Assembly (NCBI RefSeq): GCF_910596095.1
Contig: NC_056544.1
Coordinates: 16,353,155 to 16,417,154, forward strand
Origin: Thunnus maccoyii
Taxonomy: Eukaryota; Chordata; Actinopteri; Scombriformes; Scombridae
Length of the DNA stretch: 64,000 nucleotides
Reading direction: 5' to 3'
Positions within the stretch are counted from its first letter, which is position 1. Each line of letters starts with the position of its first letter. Below are positions 1 through 14,300 of the stretch, one piece after another. The notes beneath the pieces were generated by a model that saw nothing but the letters and a program-made list of their open reading frames with translations, was not told the origin of the DNA and searched no databases. The translations under genes and the position numbers were made by a program.

Positions 1-137
1 TAGTGATCTCAGACTTTTGGACTTTGCTGTACGTTGTTTTTCAAGTTAATTATCCCGTGTTTGTTAAACATCATTAGTCTTATCTTGTCAACCAGCTGGT
101 TCAAAATCATTGCAAATCATTCAGATTTTGTATGTGA

Positions 138-3529
<3,392 letters not shown>

Positions 3530-4255
3530 CCAAGTTTTACCTTCACCTCAGAAAGAACTGGAAGAAACAGTCTTTGAAAAGCCACAATGCCATTCTGGGC
3601 GCTTAAGTTTCAATGTTTTACTTGTTTAAATGTATTTATTTCTATTTTCTGAGCCAATGCATCATTTTAAAATGTGTACAATATATTCAGTAGGTATTTT
3701 ATGGAAGAAGAGTTATGAGATGCATTTAGCTGATGTGTTACAGGACTGCACGATAAATTCATAAATCAGGTTTTTATTGTTTACATGGTTAATTTCAAAA
3801 CTAGATGCCAGTTAAGTCAGATGAAAGTCTAAACATTTATTTTGAATGGTGTCATTCCACAGAGGGACAGTTTTTCCTCTCATCTGGAGAAATGTTAGGT
3901 CAAGTAGAGTAATGGCACATATCAAGTATTAAACTAACAAAGCAATTAAAATGAATGACTCAGCCTATGACTTTGAGAAGCCAATATTGTCTCCATCTCA
4001 GTGTTGGTTGTTGACTTTGACATTTGTGCTGCAAAGGCTTTGCTAATCCATAGGCATGAGTACTTCACTGTAATTTTTAGTGTAGCCATTTTTTTAAGGA
4101 GAATTGTTTTTTATTGGTGTAAATATGTCTTGCACACAGGTTTTATCAGATGTGCCAACATAATGTGCCACTTCTGAGTGGCTTAGATGCACATTGCTAA
4201 TCTGGTTCTCCTTTATATTGTATGTTTCAGGTTAATAAAATTAATGTTTTATCCA
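3530..4255 (+). other. ttc39c: 3' untranslated region of ttc39c
   Basis: Sequence from the TGA stop to just past the first good polyadenylation signal. It is AT-rich with no convincing coding frame. The 3' end is inferred from the AATAAA at 4234-4239. Confidence 0.65.
4234..4239 (+). terminator. ttc39c: Polyadenylation signal AATAAA of ttc39c
   Basis: Canonical AATAAA about 705 bases after the stop, followed within 30 bases by a TG/T-rich stretch (TTAATGTTTTATCC, then TTATCATTTGTGTG) of the kind expected downstream of a cleavage site. Confidence 0.65.
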
Positions 4256-6305
4256 CTGTACTTGATGAGTTATCATTTGTGTGGGACAGCAGGTCAAACA
4301 TAATGTATTCGGCAACAGAAATATTTTATTCAGAAATGATCAAAACAAATGGCTAACAAACAGTTCTGATGTTAACTCTGTTGTTAATCATTCTAACAAA
4401 TCCACACAAGCGTCAGGGAGTATCCATTCTACTTTTAAGGTTGCCTTAAATGAACACAAATCAGGTGCAGTGACATAGTTCAATTGAAGCAAATGTACCT
4501 TTTCAAAAATATTTGACAATAGCAAAACTTATGTTTTGTTAAATGGGCATGTCTAACTTTTCATAATAACTTGATACTACTCAAGTTTTTATGCTGTCCA
4601 GTTACTGTCTATAGACTTGCATGTTTTTCTGGTGCGCTGCTTTTAAAACTTTGTTCATCATACCATTAAATTAAACCACTGTCTATGTGCATACCACTCA
4701 TGCTGGTTTCTAGAAAAATAACTGCTGGTATAAAAGAGGGAGGAGTTTGGTAGAGTTTCATGGCCTGATATTAGACTGATTCAATTCACACATCAAAAAA
4801 AGGATAGTGCATGTATGTCCAGGATTTTTCAACCTGAATTTTGACCCCTAAGAGTCTGTGGATCAATTTTGTCTGCAAACACAGAATCCCTAAATTAGGA
4901 GGGTCAAGACAGGGTTTATGAAAGACTGGTTGCTGGGGGTATAACGAGGCAAGTCATAGCCCATGGTAGACAAAGTGGAGGGGTAGAAGGTACCGAGCAA
5001 TATGGCTTGTGCAACAAGTTATCTTAAGATTAAAAGGACAATGACACAAAACCAAGGATGTTCAATTATACTTAAGCTTTTATTTAGCAACAATAGAAAT
5101 TCTGTTTTGATAGCCAAAGAGTGACATAACAGAAAAAAAACTAACCTATAGCTATCCACAACATGAGAAATATTCAGTGCTTGATGGTGAAAGAGGTAAG
5201 GCTTGCATAGTTATAGAGATGCACATGCAATTATTGAAACTTTCGGTGAGATTTATGCGTACAGCACTAGGAATATCTAGTCATACTTGGCTATGGCAAG
5301 ACCTTTATTCACACGCACACACAAATCTATATGGGCAGGGCAGCGTCCCTGCTTCAGTATACTGTAGCTATCAGAAAAAAGTGCTACTGCGTCTACAATC
5401 AGGTAGACATGTGCAACGGTTTTCATCTCTATACACATCTATACAGTAAGTAGTTGAGGGTTTGATATTTTTGACATTTATTTTATTATACAAAAAGTTA
5501 TTGTTGTAGTATTGATCTGATATGGAAACATTTTACTTGCCATCATCTTTGCAGAGAAACAGGGATGCAGGGAAACTCCTAGACATGAGTTTACAATCGA
5601 TTGCAATCGGGCAAATTTTGAACACATCCAGTTAAACTAGTTATCTTACAACTCTCATTGTACTTGGATGCAAGAACAAAGGCAAATTTATCCAAATGGT
5701 CTATTTTAATACTTTGCACCACATAATGTATGCACAAGTAGGATTAAAGATTCCTGATCAGTGAGCTTGTACTGCATCATGCACTCCATTGTAGCCAAGT
5801 CTGGCGGCATCACCACTGTGTGTCTGCAATGAAGCTGATGAGGAAGAGTTTTCATAACCAGCAGGAATTCTGGACAAACTACACACAATAAAACTGAGGT
5901 TGCTGTTTAAACACTCCATCTAACATGAAATATATGTAAAATACATTCTATTTTTTCCAATACATGTCTATACCATACTTATGTGGCCAAGAACCACAAT
6001 AAATAAGAAAAAAAATAGCTTTTGTGCTTTATTGTTCACACGGGTCTATTGAAGAATATATAGTTCTTGGTTCATTCAGCGTTTTATGGGCTTTTGACAG
6101 CTTAAAGACAATTTTTAAGCATGTTTTTTCAAATTGAACTCAACAGCCGATCTTCTGTTCTGTATCAGCTTCTTTACATGGATTGTTTGTCTTTCAATTT
6201 CCCAGTGACCTGATATAACCCCCAGTCCAGCAGATAAAGCTCAAAGGTTGTAAATATATATATATATATGTATCCATGTGTATGTTATCTGTGTGTTTCT
6301 ACTTA
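4256..6305. other. Tail-to-tail interval between ttc39c and osbpl1a, including the osbpl1a 3' UTR
   Basis: No coding exon was recognised. Human CABYR lies at this position, but nothing like it was seen. The right part must be osbpl1a 3' UTR. Minus-strand AATAAA signals (TTTATT on the plus strand) occur near 6028-6033, 5303-5308 and 5079-5084, giving possible UTR lengths of about 0.3, 1.0 and 1.2 kb; I cannot choose between them. A short (TA)n run is at 6252-6269. Confidence 0.5.
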
Positions 6306-9300
6306 TTAGTAGATGTCGGGCAGCTGAGTGTAGTTCCTGTCCCAGTAGCCTTTCAAGTAGATCCAGTCCTGAGCTTTGGTGTAAGGGTTGGGTCCTTGCT
6401 GAAACCACCTGTGGAGTTTTAACAATGAGATTGATTCAATATAAATGCAGCGCTAGGAGTTAATAGAGAAAAAAAAAAAAATCACAGCTGAATCAAAACA
6501 CACACAAAAAGCATCACACTGCTTTGTTCAACTGGAAAAAAGGTTTTCTTGTTTTAAAAGGATCCTGATGTGATTCTGCTAATGTGGTTGTTTGTCTTCC
6601 TTGTTCAAACCAAACATCCAATGTCAAACACCAGTTTCTTCATGAGTGCCTGTGTCTGATATATACTGTAAATTAAAAATAACATGCAGTTCTGCATTTT
6701 GTCCTGAGGAGGGTGGTGTAGTGCAGCAATTCACACCAGAGCAAACAACAGCAAGAAAGCAAAGCTTTGAACCAAACCTTGGTCCGAGTGCAGTGTTCCT
6801 TCTCAATTATAATAAAGTGGACGGCATAGTTGGTAACACAGACAATAGGGAGGCAATTAGTAAAACAGGCCTGAAACTGGAGCGGCGACATTAGATCACA
6901 TTTCTCAGTGACTAACCTGTTTTTCCATTCCTCTGTTGATTTGTTGCGATTTTTCCGGGCCATTCTCTGTTTTTCCTCAAGTCTTTTCTTCTCTGCACTT
7001 GCCAGATCTGTAAGACATAGATACAGGAAACTGAATATTGCAAGAGATGGAATAAAGCTAGTGTGGCACTGTGATGGAAATTCGCTCAGAACATTTATTC
7101 ATGTACTGTACAAGTTACATAACAAACATATGATCACCTTTTAAATTATGATGCATACGTTCGGTGCAAAAGTCTCCTTCTTATCAAGGCTTTTTAGTCT
7201 ATAACTGAGTCCCAATCCCTTATTCAACATGAGAGAAAATCCACCAGTGCAGTAAGGATAATCCAGCTTTTTTTTCTAAGGCAAATCAGTTTGTTTCAAG
7301 TATTTTCTACAATCAAGTTTCATTTTCACAATTCTAGTGCAGCAACATGCCTCATACTTTGTTTGTCAGTTATTCAGACATGTTCATTAAAAACCAAAAA
7401 AATAATAACCTTTTCTGCACTAACTGATTTTTTTTTTCATTTGTTTTAAACAGATAAGGTTTTTAGGACCAAATTATAGCCTGAATTGTCTTTCGTAAGA
7501 CCAGGGTTTTTCCACTGTTACAGATTTAACTGCTCAACAGTATATAAAGTAGTTAAAAGCTCCATCTCCACCAGTTGCAACAGTAAAATGTTACTTTCAC
7601 ATTAATAATGATCCAATAAGAAATATAACAACAGAATGGGCCATTCTATAGTAATTAAATTTAGCTGAAAATATGTCTTCACTTTTACTTGAATATGGTC
7701 ATACCTATATCTCCATTCTCCATGGCGCTAATGTCAGGTCTGAGGCGACTGTCTGTGGGTGGAATAACTCCCTCCATGCTCTTCTCTAGCTCATTTAACT
7801 GCATGGCGAATGAGGAGAATGCATAAAACTGCAACAGAGAATAAAATTAGCACAAAATTTCAACTTTGAACTTTGAAAGTATCATCATTTTGTTGCTTCT
7901 CATCATTGCGTTGTCCGTTTAAAGTATTTTTCATTTTTGAAATGAATCGTCCTCTGTCCCTTCTGTCCCCTCCTACCTTGGCTGAGTTGTCTGGTCGAGG
8001 CGTTATCTTCCAGATGAGCTCACTGCCTGGGATGACCTGGACCGTCTCAGCATCAGGTGGAGGCATCTCTTCTGGCTCCTCATCCACACTGCTCTGAGGC
8101 CAGAGGCACACAACACATACACTTAAGTTTAACTTGAACCAAATGGGGACAGAACACAGGTGACTTTGAACGCAGTAAAATGTAATACCCGTTTGCCTTT
8201 TTTATCCTCTGAATTCTTTCTGTCTGACTTTTTGTGGGCATCGAAGGTAGCGGGGTCTACTGTGTATAGGCATTCGGTCCATTTGCCATACATTGCACAG
8301 AGCTTCTTTTTGCTGCAAGCATACAAAGAACAGATGTAATAATAAAACAGCTTTAGATGTCTTTGACTTTTGATACATCATCTCTGAGGATTACTGTTCT
8401 GATGATATTAACTAAAACACTGAAATAAACGGTCTTGTTAGGTGACAAGGTAACTGACAATAAGGTAATTTATGACAGATTCACTCATTACTTTCAGGCA
8501 ATACTGAACATTAGATAAAAAATGAAATCATTAATTACAGGAAGACGATACCTTTTATCTAGGATGTATCCTTCCACTTTATGGAGCTCCTTACCAAAGA
8601 TGCCACAGGGTTTGAACGTCATGTTGCATCTCTCTCCGGTCCTGCCACAAAATGACAGACTGTTTACCAATTCTCTTTCACTGTTCGCCTTCTGCGAGTT
8701 GAAGCTTTCAAACATTAATTATCCTGCTCACTCTCTTCTATTCTAATGGCGACTGTCCCAGTTCTGCTCCCATGATCAATAAGCTAGATCTTAAAGTAGA
8801 TCAACATTTCACTGCAGAGCGCAGAAAGAAAGATATTCATGCACCAAGCAGCACAAAAAGATGGCTGTTTCTATTACTTGTGATTGATCACTTCCACGGT
8901 GCCGTACTGCTCAATCCAAAGCTGACCAACAATGATATTGTGGACACAACAGGTGGGGTTTGTCCAAGTGTAGGCTTCATTATATCTGTAGAGACAAAGA
9001 AGTAAAAGGTAAAGACAAAAGTAACAAAGCATGACACTACCTAAAAAGGAATCAGCACAGACTTAACAGTCTTAGCCTCTTAACATCCACCCTTTTTTTT
9101 TTTTTAAATTTTCACCTATTTGGCATACCCAAATGAAAAAGCTTATAACAGAAGAACTATGAGGCCAAAATGCATGTATTAGGCTCATTTGAAAAGGTAT
9201 CATCTTCTAGTTTCTGGAAATATGCTTGTTTAGCATGTAGCTAAAACACAACCAAAACTACATCAATTCAAATATGGCTCAAAAAAGTGTTTTTGGTCCT

Positions 9301-11159
9301 TGTCTATAATGAGTCATATTTTGAATAACAATAACTTGGACATGCTTTATGCCAGAACTATGCAAATCACAAGCACATCTGTATCCAGACCTTTGGGTCT
9401 AATCTTATGGGAGCTAAGGACTTTTTAGTTTGTGGTGTCACTGATGTGTCCCCAAACCTCTCCAAAACGTCTCCAAGTGGCCAAATTGTGCCAATTGCTT
9501 TTACTCATAACTGTGTGATGCTAAGCCGCTTACAACTGGCTAAAGCAGGTTGCCAGCGACCTGGTGGATGTTAAGAGGTTAAGACCTTGCACTCACTTGG
9601 GCAGCTCCAGTGTGATGATTCCCTTGGGCTCTGCTTCTATGCTCTTACCCCAAAACTTGAGTTTGGGATAGATGGAACCATGGAAGACAAAATCCTCCTT
9701 GAGGCCCTGAGCGTGAAAGGCACTGACTGGAGGGTGATGGCTTACTTGCTCTGACACCCACCTAAAGCCCAAATCATCTCTGATGGAGAACAAAGACACA
9801 GTTGGTGTTGCAGGGAAGTCTACTAAAAAAGTACATCTTTACTAAATGCAAAATGTTTTGTTTTCTGATGACCATATTTGTGCATTTAATGTACTCATGA
9901 GTCCGCTGTCGTACCTGATGAGCTCATATGTCTCCCCCAGTAGTGGGTTGAAGGGCTTCCCAGTCCTCTCCCACTGTGATGCTACAGCTGACACAGCAAA
10001 TGCTGCAACACACTACAAAGCATTGACTTATGATGACCTGATTATAAGTAACTAATTAAATATTTGATAATGATAGGAAATTTAGTCAGTTCCATTATAG
10101 CTCAACACTGTTATATTCCACAAGAAGCTGATAGCACAAAATTTAATTACAGAACTCTACTGAATGTCTTGAATGAGATTACAATCTTGAATCAGACCTC
10201 AAATTAGAAACAACTGACATGTAATTTTAGAAATTAGTCCTCAGATTTCTATCTCTGTTTTTATTCAAGAAAGTAAACATGGGCATTGTGGTACCTTCAT
10301 CCTCTCGACAGAGTCTGTTGTAGCATTGGCCTGGTGGATGAGGTAGGTGTGCTCCATGTATTCTGTTAGCCGCTGAAGGAAGCTGAGAGGCTCATTAAAT
10401 ACCACAGGCATGGCAATCTTTGACAGCTCCTGAAAGGAGGAGATGAGGAAGATGAAAGGAACTGTGAGGAAACACATGCAGTTGGATAAAAAAAAAATAG
10501 CTGCAATGAATCTTGTCCTTACAAAGTTGATATATAATATATAAATCTGTTAAATAATGTGTTTGTATACATGCAAATACTATAATGCCACAAATGATAC
10601 ATTGTCTTGGGTGTGTGAGATGTTCATGTGCGTGCATGCATGTTTTAGTGGTGTTACAAATTGAAACTGTTCTTTGTCTTCTAACATTTAACTGTAATAT
10701 CTCAGCCTAGTGTAAGGCCACAGGAGAAATCAGTTTTTACTTGATATGCACACACAGAGCTACTGCAGTGGTTTACGATAAAATTTTTAAAAAAAAGATG
10801 TGGTGAGAAATTACGAGATATTATCTTAACTCAACCACCACATAAAGGCACTATTCAACAGCATACCCCGTAAGTGTGTGTATTGACAGTACATATATCT
10901 ATCTGTCTGCCCACTGAATTGCGTATGCAGGAATCATTAGCCACACCACAGTTAATTGGGGAATAAAACATTAATAGACATTATTAAATGTAATTAAATC
11001 CAGGCAGCAGCTGCGAGGACTGAGATCCCTTAGGACTTTTGGACACAGATACTAATGACTATTACTTCTAATGCTTCCAAAAATGTAATGAAGTGCAAAA
11101 CTGATTCATTGCCAATACCCAACTTTTTACTCAAGTTCAGTCCTTATTTAACAAGACTG

Positions 11160-11196
<37 letters not shown>

Positions 11197-11330
11197 CAAG
11201 TCAGCATTTATTTTCTTAAAAGGGTGAATCTGTCTGAGGGCTGTCTGTTCTCACCATGCCGATGCATTTTTTCAAGATACTCCAGATGCTGACGTCATTC
11301 CTGGAGAACATGGGAGCCGGTAGAGATGTT
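6306..11330 (-). CDS. osbpl1a: osbpl1a exons 17-27: OSBP-related (sterol-binding) domain and C-terminus
   Basis: Exon 17 (11330-11255) opens the domain with TSLPAPMFSRNDVSIWSILK. Exon 18 gives ELSKIAMPVVFNEPLSFLQR. Exon 19 gives CVAAFAVSAVASQWERTGKP, and exon 20 carries the family signature EQVSHHPP and the lipid-pocket segment FHGSIYPKLKFWGKSIEAEP. Exons 21-27 continue with YTWTNPTCCVHNIIVGQLWI, GKELHKVEGYILDKS, LCAMYGKWTECLYTVDPATF, SRLRPDISAMENGDI, EKKRLEEKQRMARKNRNKS and end WDRNYTQLPDIY, stop TAA (6308-6306). The two His of the signature, needed for phosphoinositide binding in this family, are present. An inserted transposon lies in the intron between exons 20 and 21. Confidence 0.96.
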
Positions 11331-14300
11331 CTATGGTACAGCAGTATAGAGAGAGAGAGAGAGAGACTGTCAACTATAAAACAAATACATAAACAAATAG
11401 AATATTTCTGTTTATGCACATATCTTGTGCCATAAAAACTAAATGCAGTTCATTTTACACTACATTAATGAGAAATCATTCAATTTTTATTCTTTTTGCA
11501 CAGTGTGCAATTTATAGCAGGCAAACACTGAATCCTTTAGAGCATGTGACCTGGTTTCCGTCATACTTAATTTACAAATATGGCACTGAGTACAAATTCT
11601 AATACTTGTGACTTTTTAGAAAAGCTATTCATTAAAATAATTATTTTGCCTACATAATAATATGAGTTTATACCATCTAAAAGCTACACAGTAGACAGCA
11701 TAGCTTGACCCACCATTTGGGAACAATGTAATCTGACACCTGTAAGCTAATGAGCTTTCAGCTGGTCTAGTCAAGCCTCATGCAATACCCATGAATGGAT
11801 GTGCAACTGCGCGTGTGTGTGTGTGTGTGTGTGTGTGTTGGTTTTTAAGACTGCTAATAAGATGCACTCCTTAAATTGTTCTTTTTACATATTAAGCTCG
11901 GCTCAAAAACAGTTCTCATTTTTAATAACAGAATTTCCACACCGTTGAGAATTATGACGTAACTTGTACGCATGCAGCCATTTTCCTACTCTTTCTTCGC
12001 CTTTACTGCTTCGCTAAATTCAGTCTTGTTTTTAACTGAGTTTATCTTCCAGTCATGCTGGCAACTGTAGTGTGGACTGTTTTACAGGTATTCTGGCTGG
12101 AGGCAGATGGTGTCCTTGTTTAGAAATGAGTGCTGAAGCAACTACACAAATAAAAGCCATTACTTCAGCTAAATAAACAGAGGGGAAGAGGGCGGGGGTT
12201 TGCTCCATCTGTAGGATGAGCAGAGCAGTGATGCATGGTAGACTATACTTCTGGCCTAGTTTGTGCTCCACCAGCCTTTGCTCCAAAATACATTTTTGCA
12301 CAGAGGATTCCTTTCATTAGACTTTCTTAAAGACTGAAACATGATAAATGGTCATCTATTTTCTAAGGTAAATCATATTTACTATCTACGTATCTATCTT
12401 GCTGATGAAGTACTCCAATTTTACAGAAAACGTTTCCCCATTTAGATTAGAAATATGGTCAGAAATCCTCTTTACCGTGTGTCAGCTTTTCTAAAATATA
12501 TGTAAAATCAATTTCTTAAGCAGAACTGCTTCGTTTAGAAAAGGCTGCTGAAACATGGACTTCAAAATTATTATTGCATACATGAAAATAAGTTATCTAA
12601 GCTGCTGTATTAGTGTGGCTTAATTCAAAGTTAAATAATACAAAATACAAAAATTAATGTTAGAATGTCATCATAGGAAGGTTAAGAGTGAAATGTTAAA
12701 CATCTAAACTTGGGCTCGTCTACAGGCGAGCAGGGCCAGATGTACGTTTGAATGACAGGAGTAATTCCAAATAAACAGACACCTCTTAAATCTTTAATGC
12801 ACAACACACACACACACGCGCGCACAAATATGCACACACAGCTAGTCAAGCCAGTCCCCTTTCCTCCAACTCTGTCTCTGAGCCAGCACATGCTAAATTA
12901 TTCATGGATCACTTGTTGGATTAAGGAAGAGAGGCCAAGCCAGAATTCAGCATCTATGGAAATGAAAGAGATTGTCCCATCTTCACGGAACAAGGCACCA
13001 AAACACTAAGAGCAAAGCTGATTGTTCGCTTGGAGAGTTTGATCTGTCAGGAAAAACAAAACGGGACTATTCTCTGTGGGTTTGACTCAAACAAAAACAC
13101 CTGACTACAATAACAGACCGGAGAGGAAAGGTGGTATCTCATTACACCTACTCTGCCATTTACCTGCCTGACTTCTTGCTGATTGAGGTCTGCAACCTTC
13201 CAAAGTTATGCATGCTAAGAGGTCACATGTACAATATTACAGTTGATCATCAATGTATTAACTTTTGCAGTCAAAAGTCAAATTACTGAATCCTGCTACC
13301 AGCTATGATAATCTAAACAGGTTGTCTGTAGAGCACTCAGCATGACCATCTTTCCATTTCAACCGGTCTCCATCATTTAAACCAATAAACGAGCATGACA
13401 TCATAACTGGAACGTGTCCCACCTGTGCTTCTTGACGCCATTGTGCTGGGCTGGTTGGTTGCTATGGTTACCCTCCCCTGACATTCCGGTAGGCCCCCTG
13501 AGTGCGTTGGTATGGCGGAGGCTGCTGCGAAGGGGGGTGTCTCTCCCCTCGTCCTCTTCACAGGAGTGACTGGCCACAGACAGGAAGCCGCTCACAGAGA
13601 GCTCCGACTCCGACTCTGTGGGATGATGACAGGGGGCAGATGCCGGGTCATGCCAAACACTCACACGCACACACACACAGGTTTCGAGTGGCTGGCTCAG
13701 AAAGCGCCAGCTCTGCAGCCTCGTCCGCACACTGTCCGCAAATAAGCACTTCTGCTTGAGTTCCTCTCCAACCTCCCCCCCCCCCCCCCCCCCCCCCCTC
13801 CCCGTCCCTGCTGTCAGCCAAACCCCACCTGAGGATTGTGTTCCAATGAGAGGCCACGCAGAGGCTACATTTCCTCCAACATTGTTTGCTCTGAGCTTGC
13901 TGGATGATACTCCTCCCCAAGCCTGCACTTTCAGTGACATTACAGGTACTGTCACATACACAAAAGGAGAGGAAAACAGTGTGGTGTTTGTACACTCTAT
14001 GAAGGAGGAGCGTATATGCTAGTAAGTGTTAATTAGTACACGTACCTGTATTTGAATCATGAGATCAGAAATCAGAAATGATCATTTTTAGACATAACAG
14101 CTGCATGGCTGTACTGTGTTAAATGTGGTGTCAGATACAACACTGTTCTATATAAACAAAGACATGTGATCACCCTCAGCTCAGCATGTGAAAATTCTCA
14201 TATACTGAGCAGAGTTTTAAGTCTCATGGGTGGAGTGTCGCTGGCCAGTAGATAACTCAGGGCTATCTATGAATAATGCAACAATCCCTGAGAGAGATTG

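Noticed and set aside
13401..13961. 186-residue minus-strand open frame through the C24 tract
   Set aside because: Only 13615-13423 is the real osbpl1a exon 16. The rest is intron, with a polyglycine run coming from the homopolymer.
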